This document shows positions 38,629 through 46,901 of a DNA stretch of 64,000 nucleotides, one piece after another (positions within the stretch are counted from its first letter, which is position 1; each line of letters opens with the position of its first letter). Source of the DNA: Caulobacter sp. 602-1. GTDB taxonomy: Bacteria; Pseudomonadota; Alphaproteobacteria; Caulobacterales; Caulobacteraceae. The DNA lies in the NCBI RefSeq assembly GCF_003931565.1, contig NZ_RRYI01000001.1, forward strand, positions 558,001 to 622,000, in the 5' to 3' direction. The translations under genes were made by a program, and so were the position numbers. The notes under the pieces were generated by a model, which searched no databases, was not told the DNA's origin, and saw only the letters and a list, made by a program, of their open reading frames with translations.

Positions 38629-40022
38629 GCGGCGCCGGCCACGCGCCGGCCGCCGACCCACACCTGGGCGATGTTGGCGCGGCTGGCGTTCAGCAGGATC
38701 TTGCCGGCGAGGTCTTCGGGCGAGACCTCGCCGAACAGGCGTATCGAACCGTTCGCGGCCTCGCAGTCGATGAGCAGGGCGTCGAACCAGCAGCCGGGCT
38801 CGAAGCGGCCGATCGGCAGGTCCAGCGCCCGGCCGCCGCCGGCGGTGGCCAGATGGAAGGCCGTGACGACGTCGATGCGCGAGGCAGGACATCCCCGCCG
38901 GTCGGCGGGCAGATCGGGGTCAACGCCGGTCTCCAGCATCCGCGAGGCGGCGATCGCCATGCGGGCGGTGTCGAACAGGGACGCAGCATGACCGCCCGAG
39001 ATGTCGGTGCCCAGGCCGACGTGCAGGCCCTTCTCCAAGGCGCGGCGCAACGGGAAGACGGCGTTGGCGAAATAGGCGTTCGACAGCGGGCAGTGGGCCA
39101 CGGCCGCGCCGCGCGCCCGCACGCGCTCCATGTCGTCGTCGGTCAGGAAATTGGCGTGGGCCAGCACCGTGCGGCGGCCCAGGAGCCCAAAGCCGTCCAG
39201 GCTGGCGGCGTCGGTCACGCCGTGCCGCGCCAGCACGTGACCGTGGGCCCAGTCGCTTTCGGAGCAGTGGGTCTGGACATGGCAGCCGGTCTCCCGCGCC
39301 AGACTCCCGAGGCCGCTCAGCGCCGCGTCGGTGCAGGACGGGATGAAGCGCGGAGTGATCACCGGCCAGACCAGGCCTTCCGTATTGTCCGGATGGCCGC
39401 GGACGTAGTCGATCAGGGCGCGCGCGCCGTCGACGGCGTCCTCGGCAGAGGCGTCGCGATAATAGTCGGGACAGGCGGCCGGATCGTCCATCGCCACCTT
39501 GCCGACCAGGGCCCGCTGGCCATGCGCCAGGCACAGGTCGACAAGCTTATGAGTGGCCTCCTGGTGGACGGTGGCGAAGTAGAGCGCGGTGGTCGTGCCC
39601 TGGGCCAGCAGGTCCGTCACGACCGCCGCATAGACCTCCGTCGCGAAGTCCAGGTCGGCGAACCGGCTCTCCAGTGGGAACGTGTATTTCTGCAGCCAGA
39701 CCTCGAGGGGGACGTCCAGGGCTTGGCCCAGCTGGGCGTACTGCGGCGCGTGGACGTGCAGGTCGACCAGACCCGGGATCATCCAGGCGCGGCCGGTCAG
39801 CGTCACCAGGCGGTCGGCGGCCCGCGCGCTCGCCAGCAGGCTCTCATGGCCGGCATGGTCGGCGGGAAGCACGGCCTGGATAAGCCCGTCCTCGCCGATC
39901 GAGATCAGGGCGTCGGAGAGGCTTTCGAGCCAATCCGGCTCGGGGGCGTGCAGGAATGATCCGCGAACAACCTTGCCGCGAAGATCCGTTCTCGCAACTT
40001 CTTCCGTCGCCTGCGTCGTCAT
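38625..40022 (-). CDS. guaD: guanine deaminase
   Basis: 465 residues of the amidohydrolase superfamily. Motifs follow guanine deaminase closely: PGLVDLHVHAPQYAQLGQALDVPLEVWLQKYTF, ALVGKVAMD, ITPRFIPSCTD, THCSESDWAHG, VLAHANFL, VAHCPLSNAYFANAVFPLR and GLGTDISGGHAASLFD, giving the zinc ligands (two N-terminal His, two further His and an Asp). It converts guanine to xanthine and ammonia in the cytosol. It is divergent from the TetR gene (38-nt gap) and near a nucleoside hydrolase, which suggests a nucleoside-to-purine route. Confidence 0.9.
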   Translation of the reverse strand: MTTQATEEVARTDLRGKVVRGSFLHAPEPDWLESLSDALISIGEDGLIQAVLPADHAGHESLLASARAADRLVTLTGRAWMIPGLVDLHVHAPQYAQLGQALDVPLEVWLQKYTFPLESRFADLDFATEVYAAVVTDLLAQGTTTALYFATVHQEATHKLVDLCLAHGQRALVGKVAMDDPAACPDYYRDASAEDAVDGARALIDYVRGHPDNTEGLVWPVITPRFIPSCTDAALSGLGSLARETGCHVQTHCSESDWAHGHVLARHGVTDAASLDGFGLLGRRTVLAHANFLTDDDMERVRARGAAVAHCPLSNAYFANAVFPLRRALEKGLHVGLGTDISGGHAASLFDTARMAIAASRMLETGVDPDLPADRRGCPASRIDVVTAFHLATAGGGRALDLPIGRFEPGCWFDALLIDCEAANGSIRLFGEVSPEDLAGKILLNASRANIAQVWVGGRRVAGAA

Positions 40023-40060
40023 TGTCTTGCCCTCCCGGGCGTTCCCTGTAGGAAACGGCT

Positions 40061-40708
40061 ATGCTGCTCGCCAAGACCGCCATTCCGCGCTCGATGAACC
40101 CCGATGACACCAAGGGCAGATTGATCGCGACCTGCGAGCGCCTGCTCGGCGAGCGCGGCTTCGGCGGGGTGGCCCTGCACGAGATCGCCCACCAGGCGGG
40201 GCAGAGCAACAAGTACGCCGTCCAGTACCATTTCGGCGATGTCGAGAACCTGATCAGCGCGGTCTTCGCGACGCGTGAGCGCTTCATCATCGAGCGCCGG
40301 CTGCAGCTGATTCAGGTGGCCGAGTCCAAGAACCTCATGGGCGACCCCGAGGCGCTGCTGGAGCTGATCTACCTGCCGATCGCCGAGCAGGTGGACGAGG
40401 ACGGCCGCCACAGTTTCGCGCGGTTCTGGATGCAGTTCTTCGCCCGCCCGGACGCCAGCGGCCTTGCCGCCAATCCGTTCCCCGGCCGTCACCCGATGTA
40501 CTATCGGATTCTCGACCTGCTGCAGGCGGCGGTGGGCGGTCCGCCGGGGCGCGTCGAGGCGGAACTGCGGATGCTGGGCTTCATCAACTTCGCGGCCCTG
40601 ATCGACCGCGACAACGCCAAGATGGGCGGCAAGCGCGTGCCCGCCCTCGGCACGGTGGTGACGCGGACGGTCCGTCTGATGGCCGCGGCTCTCACAGGCG
40701 CGGCTTGA
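40061..40708 (+). CDS. TetR-family transcriptional regulator
   Basis: 215 residues. The N-terminal helix-turn-helix (about 15-65) reads DDTKGRLIATCERLLGERGFGGVALHEIAHQAGQSNKYAVQYHFGD with the typical F/Y-H-F ending of TetR proteins. The C-terminal ligand domain begins near residue 85. It is divergent from guaD and followed by the nucleoside hydrolase gene. It is the only dedicated regulator inside the sulfatase/nucleoside island and the best candidate to bind TAAG-N8-CTTA. No copy of that site lies in its own 38-nt divergent gap, so this link is inferred. Confidence 0.87.
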   Translation: MLLAKTAIPRSMNPDDTKGRLIATCERLLGERGFGGVALHEIAHQAGQSNKYAVQYHFGDVENLISAVFATRERFIIERRLQLIQVAESKNLMGDPEALLELIYLPIAEQVDEDGRHSFARFWMQFFARPDASGLAANPFPGRHPMYYRILDLLQAAVGGPPGRVEAELRMLGFINFAALIDRDNAKMGGKRVPALGTVVTRTVRLMAAALTGAA

Positions 40709-40782
40709 GGCGCTGGAGAGTTTCGGCGCCTCCGGCGTGATCAGGAAAGAGGCGTCGCGCATGGTAATCTTCGAGCTTCAAT

Positions 40783-40798
40783 TAAGCCAATTTACTTA
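40783..40798. promoter_or_regulatory. TAAG-N8-CTTA operator upstream of the nucleoside hydrolase
   Basis: TAAG-CCAATTTA-CTTA, extended by one more base pair on each side (TTAAG...CTTAA), lies 102 nt before the nucleoside hydrolase ATG. It is the most symmetric of the three full sites in this island. Confidence 0.6.
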
Positions 40799-40900
40799 AC
40801 TCCGCCGTTTTGGCAAGTTGCGCCGGCGCGATCGGGATCGCGCGCGCCACATCGCCCGAAGACGAACGGGCGAGGCGCTGCACGCCAGCTGGACAGGTGC

Positions 40901-41863
40901 ATGCGGCTTATCATTGATACGGACACGGCAGGCGACGACTGCTTCTCGATCCTGCTGGCGGCGGCGCGACCCGACGTGACGCTGGAAGCGGTCACCATCT
41001 GCAATGGCAACATCGATTTCGACCAGCAGGTCGAGAACGCTCTGGTCACGCTGGAGGTCGCGGGTCTCGCGGGCCGCGTTCCCGTCCACCCTGGCTGCCC
41101 GCGTCCCCTCCTGCGCGAGCCGGTGGACGCGGCCTATGTCTTCGGCCAGGACGGCATGAGCGACGCCGGCTTTCCCAGGACCGCCCAACGTCCGGAGGTC
41201 AGCCACGCGGTGGACGCCATCATCGACCTGGTGATGAGCAATCCCGGCGAGATCACCTTGCTGGCCCAGGCCCCGCTGACCAACATCGCCCTGGCGGTGA
41301 GCAAGGAGCCGCGCATCGCCAAGGCCTTGAAGCACCTGTGGATCATGGGCGGCTGCGACAACGGCATCGGCAACGTCACGCCGGCCGCGGAATTCAATTT
41401 CTACGTCGATCCCGAGGCGGCCGCGATCGTGCTGAAGGCCGGCTTTTCGATCTCTCTGGTGACCTGGACCCTGTCCCTGACCGACAGCCTGCTCACCGAG
41501 GCCGAACTGAGCGACATCGCGGCGATCGGTAGCGAGCGCGCCGCGTTCTTCACCACCGTCAACGCCGCTTCGGTCGCCTTCAGCCAGGCGCGCTACGGGC
41601 ATGGCGGCACCTTGCACCCGGACGCGCTGGCCTGCGCCTGCGCCGTGGTCGATGGCGTGGTGACCCGCACGGAGGCGTGCCTCGTGCAGGTCGAGACCGC
41701 GCCGGGCCTGACCCGCGGCTATTGCAGCGTGTCTTCCTCGATGCTGCCGGATCAGGAGGAGGCCGATCCCGCCCTGGGCAAGGCCCCGCCGCCCAACGTC
41801 CGGATCGTCAAGGCCGTCGACCGTGAGCGCTTCCGGCGGGCCTTGATCGAAGCGCTGCGCTAG
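40901..41863 (+). CDS. nucleoside hydrolase (inosine/uridine-preferring family)
   Basis: 320 residues. The N-terminal metal loop is IIDTDTAGDD, where most members read DTDPGxDD. Further family motifs are LEAVTICNGN, LLAQAPLTNIALAV, HLWIMGGC and AEFNFYVDPEAA, which supplies the second metal and ribose contacts. HPDALACACAV near residue 240 gives the C-terminal Asp. It splits N-ribosides into base and ribose. No signal peptide. With guaD it would feed guanine into xanthine. The gene ends in a 4-nt overlap with the convergent third sulfatase. Confidence 0.9.
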   Translation: MRLIIDTDTAGDDCFSILLAAARPDVTLEAVTICNGNIDFDQQVENALVTLEVAGLAGRVPVHPGCPRPLLREPVDAAYVFGQDGMSDAGFPRTAQRPEVSHAVDAIIDLVMSNPGEITLLAQAPLTNIALAVSKEPRIAKALKHLWIMGGCDNGIGNVTPAAEFNFYVDPEAAAIVLKAGFSISLVTWTLSLTDSLLTEAELSDIAAIGSERAAFFTTVNAASVAFSQARYGHGGTLHPDALACACAVVDGVVTRTEACLVQVETAPGLTRGYCSVSSSMLPDQEEADPALGKAPPPNVRIVKAVDRERFRRALIEALR

Positions 41864-44235
41864 CTGGCGGGGTCCAGGTCGACCTCGACCTTGTCGAGGA
41901 CGCCCGGGTAAGTCGGCGCGACACCGTAGTCGACGACGGGCGAGCCGCTGTCCTCGCCGATGTCGAAGGTGTCCTCGAACGACACCTTGCCTCGGCTGGT
42001 GCGCGGGACGCGGGCCTGGCCGACCACCTTGTCGTCGACCGACAGGATTGCGGTCGCGCCCTGGCCGGGACCGCCGCCGTCATAGACCAGGCGCACGGCG
42101 ATCTTGGCCGGCCCCGCGCCCAGGCGGGTCGGCGACTGGACCGTCGTGATCTGCTTCTGGAAGAAGTTGTAGGTGAAGGCCGGCTTGCCGTCCTTGACGT
42201 ATAGCGAAAAGCCGCCGGACTCTCCGCCCATGCTGACCACGGGGCCATCGCCGTCCCGGGCCGGCGCGACGATCCGGGCGGTGATCGAGAAGCTCCGGTT
42301 CTCGACCGGCGGCCACATGCCGCTGTAGAGTCTCGTCTGGCCGTAATAGGTGCGATGCACGGCCTCCCGGGTGTCGGGCTGGCCGCGCCCCAGCACTCGA
42401 GGATCGATCGGCAGAACCTGGTTGCGCTTGGCTTCGGCGTCGAACAGGTCCTGCAGCGCCTTCAGCCTGGCCGGATTCGCCGCCGCCACGTCATGGGCCT
42501 GTGAATAGTCATGGTCGAGATCGTAGAGCTCCCAGGCCTGGGGCTTGAGCGTGTCGACCGAGCTGTAGACCCAGGGCGCGAGGCCCGTGCGCTGGGCGGC
42601 CAGCCAGCCGTCGTGATAGATCGCCCGATTGCCGAGCATCTCGTAATATTGGGTCGTGCGTCGGCTGGACGCGGCGCCGCTATCGATGGTCGCCAGCAGG
42701 CTGGCGCCGTCGAAGGGCGCCTGGTCGACGCCGTTGACACGCCTCGGCTGAGGAACGCCGGCCGCCTCCAGCAGGGTGGGGGCGATGTCGATGACGTGCT
42801 CGTACTGCCAGCGCGTGGCGCCGGGATCCTTGACCCGGCTGGGCCAGGAGATGACCAGCGGGTCGCGGGTGGCGCCCAGGTGCGAGCCGATGCGCTTGCT
42901 CCACTGGAACGGCGTGTTGCCCGCCCAGGCCCATCCGGCGCCGTACATCGGCGTGGTCGAGGCTCCGCCCAGCGTCGGCAGGGCGCGCAGGCGCTCGGCG
43001 GTCGTGTCGGTCACCCCATTGATCTGCGCCATGGAGTTGATCGCGCCTTCCGGGCCGCCTTCCTGGCTGGCGCCGTTGTCGCCCGCGATGAAGACGATCA
43101 GCGTGTTGTCCAACTGGCCGGTCTGGCGGATGGCGTCGATCACGCGGCCGATCTCGTGGTCCGTCTGGGCCATGAAACCCGCATAGACCTCCATCATCCG
43201 GGCCTGGACCTTCCGCTCGTCCGGCGACAGCGAGTCCCAGGCCGGCAGTTCGGGCGGGCGCGGCGTCAGCGTGGCGTCGGCGGGCACGACGCCCAGCGCC
43301 TTCTGCCGGGCGAAGACCTGCTCGCGGTACTTGTCCCAGCCCATGTCGAACCGGCCCTTGAACTTGTCGATCCAGGCCTTGGGCGCCTGCAGGGGAGCAT
43401 GGGTTCCGCCGGGGGCGTAGTAGATGAAGAACGGCTTGTCCGGATTGACCGACTTCTGGCTGCGCAGCCAGGCGATCGTATGGTCGGCCATCGCCTCGTT
43501 CAGGGTGTAGTCGCCCGCGCGGCCCTTGGGCGGGTCGAGGCGGCCGGGCTTGACCCCCTCATTGATCTGCGGCGCCCACTGGTCGGTCTCGGCCTGGATG
43601 AAGCCGTAGAAGTAGTCGAAGCCCTGACCGCTGGGCCAGCGGTCGTAGGGCCCGGACGGGGTCATTTCGGAGACGGGCGTCAGGTGCCACTTGCCGATGG
43701 CGGCGGTGGCGTATCCGTTGGCGCGGAGGATCTCGGAGACAAAGGCCGAGCTCTTGGGCAGGACGCCCGTGTAGCCGGGGTAGCTGCTGGCCCAGTTGGT
43801 GATCGTACCCATGCCGATGGCGTGGTGGTTGCGACCGGTCAGCAGCGAGGCGCGGGTCGGCGAGCACATCGGCGTCACGTGGAAACGCGTGTAGCGCAGG
43901 CCGTTGGCGGCCAGGGCGTCGAGGGTCGGGGTCGTGATCGCCGCGCCGAACGCCGAGGTCTGGGCGTAGCCGGCGTCATCCAGCAGGACGAGAAGGATGT
44001 TGGGCGCGCCCGCCGGGGCGGCGGGGGCCGAGGGCGGCGGCGTCTCGGCCCGGGAGTCGCGATAGGTCGCCCCGATCGAACCTTGAAAGCCGGGCAGGGG
44101 GATGGGCAGGACCGAGCGGTCGATCGATGGCGAGGCAGCCTGGGAGGACGCGGCTTGGGCCGAGGCCACGACAGGGCCCGCCAAGCCGGTCGCCAGAGCG
44201 GCCAGGGACACGAAAGCTGCTAATCGGGACCGCAT
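41860..44235 (-). CDS. exported arylsulfatase (S1 family, AtsA-like)
   Basis: 791 residues from the ATG that opens the signal peptide MRSRLAAFVSLAALATGLAG; the frame extends 66 nt further but without a sensible start. Metal motif NILLVLLDDAGYAQ, active-site loop TPMCSPTRASLLTGRNHH with canonical C-S-P-T-R (Cys124), AAIGKWHL, and FIAGDNGAS for the late metal ligands. A C-terminal beta domain of about 150 residues (after about 640) looks like a concanavalin-type sandwich. It removes sulfate esters in the periplasm after formylglycine formation. It has its own TAAG-N8-CTTA operator 71 nt upstream and lies downstream of the FGE gene. Confidence 0.92.
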   Translation of the reverse strand: MRSRLAAFVSLAALATGLAGPVVASAQAASSQAASPSIDRSVLPIPLPGFQGSIGATYRDSRAETPPPSAPAAPAGAPNILLVLLDDAGYAQTSAFGAAITTPTLDALAANGLRYTRFHVTPMCSPTRASLLTGRNHHAIGMGTITNWASSYPGYTGVLPKSSAFVSEILRANGYATAAIGKWHLTPVSEMTPSGPYDRWPSGQGFDYFYGFIQAETDQWAPQINEGVKPGRLDPPKGRAGDYTLNEAMADHTIAWLRSQKSVNPDKPFFIYYAPGGTHAPLQAPKAWIDKFKGRFDMGWDKYREQVFARQKALGVVPADATLTPRPPELPAWDSLSPDERKVQARMMEVYAGFMAQTDHEIGRVIDAIRQTGQLDNTLIVFIAGDNGASQEGGPEGAINSMAQINGVTDTTAERLRALPTLGGASTTPMYGAGWAWAGNTPFQWSKRIGSHLGATRDPLVISWPSRVKDPGATRWQYEHVIDIAPTLLEAAGVPQPRRVNGVDQAPFDGASLLATIDSGAASSRRTTQYYEMLGNRAIYHDGWLAAQRTGLAPWVYSSVDTLKPQAWELYDLDHDYSQAHDVAAANPARLKALQDLFDAEAKRNQVLPIDPRVLGRGQPDTREAVHRTYYGQTRLYSGMWPPVENRSFSITARIVAPARDGDGPVVSMGGESGGFSLYVKDGKPAFTYNFFQKQITTVQSPTRLGAGPAKIAVRLVYDGGGPGQGATAILSVDDKVVGQARVPRTSRGKVSFEDTFDIGEDSGSPVVDYGVAPTYPGVLDKVEVDLDPAS

Positions 44236-44305
44236 GTCTTGCTCGCCGAAACATCTGAACCATCGCGCGGAAGCGCAACCGCCAGAAGACAGGCTTGGCA
44301 AAATC

Positions 44306-44321
44306 TAAGTCAAGATACTTA
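44306..44321. promoter_or_regulatory. TAAG-N8-CTTA operator upstream of the third sulfatase
   Basis: TAAG-TCAAGATA-CTTA lies 71 nt before the sulfatase ATG, almost the same distance as the first receptor site from its gene (72 nt). The right half TACTTA matches the other copies. Confidence 0.58.
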
Positions 44322-44355
44322 TTTCTGTCGCGCTCAAAGCACGCTCAGGCGCTGC

Positions 44356-45315
44356 CTAAACGGCCAATCTGCGGACACAGCGGAAGCCGATGTGGCTGGT
44401 CGAGGTGTCGACCGCTTCGGGGTGTCGGGCGGCGGGCCGGTAGCGCTGGCAGTAGTTGGGCGCGCAGAGGTGCGAGCCGCCCTTGATGACCTTGCGGGGG
44501 ATGCGGGCCGGATCGCCGGGCTCGTAGCTGTGGTCCTTCAGCGCCCCGCGGGGATTGCTGGGCACGCAACAAGCGCTCTTCTTGGCCGCCGCGCCGCGCG
44601 GGGCGTACCAGTCGCGGGTCCATTCCCAGACGTTGCCGATCATGTCGTACAACCCGTGACCATTGGCCGGGAAGCTGCGGACCGGCGAGGTGCGCTCCCA
44701 GCCGTCCAGCAGGTCATTGGCGACCGGAAACTCGCCCTGCCAGTAGTTGGCCAGCATGGCCCCGTCGGGCGCCAGTTCGTCGCCCCAGGCGTAGTCGGCG
44801 TCGACGAGGCCGCCGCGCGCGGCGTGTTCCCATTCGGCCTCCGTCGGCAGCGACTTGCCCGCCCAGCGCGCATAGGCCTCGGCGTCGGCATAGGCGACAT
44901 GGACCACGGGATGGTCATCCAGGCCGTCCAGCGAGCTTTCCGGACCGTAGGGGCGGGCCCAGTTCGCGCCGGGCGTCCAGAGCCACCATTGCGAGACGTC
45001 GTTCCAGTTGGCCAGGCGCTCCGGCTTCTGGAAAACCAGCGAGCCCGCCACGGCCATCGCCGGATCCATGCCGGGATAATCCTTCGGATCCGGCGGGATC
45101 TCGGCCACCGTCACATGGCCCGTGGCCTGGACGAAGCGACGGAACGCGGCGTTGGTCACTGGCGTCTCGTCGATAAGAAAGGCGTCGACGCGGACGTCGA
45201 GCGACGGCGCTTCCTCCGGATAGAAGCGGTCCGATCCCATCCGGAAGACGCCGGCGGGAATCAACTTCATGTCCGTCGGCTCCGGGCGAGGCGCGCGGGA
45301 GGATTTCAAGGCCAT
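44356..45315 (-). CDS. formylglycine-generating enzyme (sulfatase-modifying factor)
   Basis: 319 residues of the SUMF1/FGE fold. MKLIPAGVFRMGSDRFYPEEAP begins the fold, followed by DETPVTNAAFRRFV, YARWAGKSLPTEAEWEHAARGG, YDMIGNVWEWTRDWY and KVIKGGSHLC. The paired active cysteines of true FGEs are present as Cys284 and Cys289 in SHLCAPNYCQRYRPAAR, so it should bind copper and oxidise the sulfatase cysteine to formylglycine. No leader peptide, so it acts in the cytosol before export. It lies upstream of the third sulfatase on the same strand and can serve all three sulfatases. Confidence 0.92.
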   Translation of the reverse strand: MALKSSRAPRPEPTDMKLIPAGVFRMGSDRFYPEEAPSLDVRVDAFLIDETPVTNAAFRRFVQATGHVTVAEIPPDPKDYPGMDPAMAVAGSLVFQKPERLANWNDVSQWWLWTPGANWARPYGPESSLDGLDDHPVVHVAYADAEAYARWAGKSLPTEAEWEHAARGGLVDADYAWGDELAPDGAMLANYWQGEFPVANDLLDGWERTSPVRSFPANGHGLYDMIGNVWEWTRDWYAPRGAAAKKSACCVPSNPRGALKDHSYEPGDPARIPRKVIKGGSHLCAPNYCQRYRPAARHPEAVDTSTSHIGFRCVRRLAV

Positions 45316-45450
45316 TCTCGGAACGCCACCATGGAAGAAGCCGCCAAGGCTAGCGCCGCCGCCGCAAACATCAATCGACGGTCTTCGGCGTGGAGGCGCA
45401 TTGTCTCGGCGGCGAACAGGACCGACGACCCGGTTCGCCCAAACGCGGCG

Positions 45451-45837
45451 TCAGCGAACGTCCGAGCGACGCCTCGCCGGCGTTTCCGGCTCGTCGATGT
45501 CCAGTGACTTGATGTAGGCCGTCAGGGCGGCGATCTCGGTCGCCGAGAGCGGCTTGCGGGGCATGCGGTAGTGGCCGACGGCGGAGATCGTCTCCAGCTC
45601 CCAGTCCAGACGCGTGTCCTTGTATCGGCGCGCGACCTCCTTGAAGGTCGGCGGAGCGCCCGTTGCCGATGCGCCTTCGAGTTGATGGCAGGTCAGGCAC
45701 TTGTTGCTCGCCAGGACGCGGCCTGTATCGACGGCGCGCCCGCGCGCGGCCTCGGCGGGAGAGACCCGGTCCAGGGCCGCGCAGCCCGCGAGGGTGGCCA
45801 GCGCCAGGGCGCCGAAAAGCGTTCGATAGTTTCGCAT
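45451..45837 (-). CDS. lipid-anchored class I cytochrome c
   Basis: 128 residues. The signal ends in a lipobox (LATLAGC, Cys19), so the protein is predicted to be a lipoprotein facing the periplasm. One haem site is CLTCHQLEG at about residue 47, and the distal Met is in HYRMPRKPLS, giving His-Met ligation. The length and LTAYIKSL ending fit a mono-haem class I electron carrier. It is divergent from the universal stress protein, with a degenerate FixK/FNR-like box in the gap. Function as an electron carrier in low-oxygen respiration is plausible. Confidence 0.85.
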   Translation of the reverse strand: MRNYRTLFGALALATLAGCAALDRVSPAEAARGRAVDTGRVLASNKCLTCHQLEGASATGAPPTFKEVARRYKDTRLDWELETISAVGHYRMPRKPLSATEIAALTAYIKSLDIDEPETPARRRSDVR

Positions 45838-45901
45838 GAGGCCTCCCGCGCCGCTTCACGGCCTTGGCGCGGTCATCATCGCCCGCCTGACCATCCGAGA
45901 T

Positions 45902-45915
45902 TTGATATCGAGCAA
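45902..45915. promoter_or_regulatory. degenerate FixK/FNR-like box
   Basis: TTGAT-ATCG-AGCAA differs at one position from the TTGAT-N4-ATCAA consensus. It lies between the divergent cytochrome c (start 45837) and universal stress protein (start 46027) genes, both of kinds often placed under FixK control. Confidence 0.35.
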
Positions 45916-46026
45916 CTCGCCTACGGGAAACTGCGGATGTCGTCCTGGCTGGCGCGGCGCCACAACGGCTCCAACCCAAAAAGGACCGCTGGCGGCCCGC
46001 TCCCTTAGCTTGGCAGGAGAACGGCA

Positions 46027-46827
46027 GTGAAGAACATTCTTTTGCTCGTGCACGGCGACAAGGGCCTGGAGGCCCGGCTGCAGGTGGCGCTGGATCTCGC
46101 TCGGGCGCTCAATGGCCACATTCAGTGCGCCGACGTCACGCCCCTGACGCTCTATCCCGCCGATCCGATGGCATGGTCGACCGGCATGGCGCTGGACGAA
46201 GACCGAAAGCTCGAGGTGGAGCTCCGCCAGCGCCTCGAGCCGCGCCTGGCCGCCGAGGGGGTTTCCTGGAACTGGACCGAGAGCGTCGGCGACATCGGCG
46301 TCTGCCTGACCAATCAGTCGCTGCTGTCCGATCTCATCGTGGTCAACTGCCGGCGCGACGCCTTCCTCGCGGATCATCGTCGGGGCCTTGTCGGCGATCT
46401 CGCCGTCCATGCGCGGCGCCCGATCATGGCCGCGCCCGAGACGGCGCCCGGGATCAAGCTGAGCGGCGCGGCGATCGTGGCCTGGGACGGATCGGCGCCC
46501 GCCTCGGCCGCGCTGCGCTCGGCGATCCCGTTGCTGACCCAGGCCTCGGAAGTCCATCTGGTGACGGTCGGAGAACTGGACAACGGGCCTTCGGCCGAGG
46601 ACGCAGCCGTCTACCTGTCGCGGCATGGCGTGCGGCCCCAGGTTCACGCGATCGCGCGGGGCAAGGCCTCGCCGGACCGGGTGCTGCTGGACCTCGCCGA
46701 CAATCTCCGCGCCGGCTATTGCGTGATGGGCGCGTACGGAAAGGGGCGCCTCTCCGAAGCGCTGTTCGGCGGCGTGACGCGTCGCATGATCGAGGCGGCC
46801 GCCCTGCCGCTGCTTCTGGATCACTAA
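46027..46827 (+). CDS. tandem universal stress protein
   Basis: 266 residues, GTG start with CAGGAGAA 8 nt upstream. Two UspA-like halves: residues 1-135 begin KNILLLVHGDKGLEARLQVALDLARALNGH, and residues 140-266 begin GAAIVAWDGSAPASAALRSAIPLL. The second half ends with the nucleotide-binding signature VMGAYGKGRLSEALFGGVTRRM. Such double Usp proteins are induced by starvation or low oxygen. A degenerate FixK box lies 112 nt upstream. It is convergent with the hybrid kinase. Confidence 0.88.
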   Translation: MKNILLLVHGDKGLEARLQVALDLARALNGHIQCADVTPLTLYPADPMAWSTGMALDEDRKLEVELRQRLEPRLAAEGVSWNWTESVGDIGVCLTNQSLLSDLIVVNCRRDAFLADHRRGLVGDLAVHARRPIMAAPETAPGIKLSGAAIVAWDGSAPASAALRSAIPLLTQASEVHLVTVGELDNGPSAEDAAVYLSRHGVRPQVHAIARGKASPDRVLLDLADNLRAGYCVMGAYGKGRLSEALFGGVTRRMIEAAALPLLLDH

Positions 46828-46901
46828 GGCGAAGGTTTGGCGCGTGGCGGGCGCCGGCCAATCGCGCTTTCGGCCGCCCCGGATGGAGCGGCCTTGTATC
46901 G

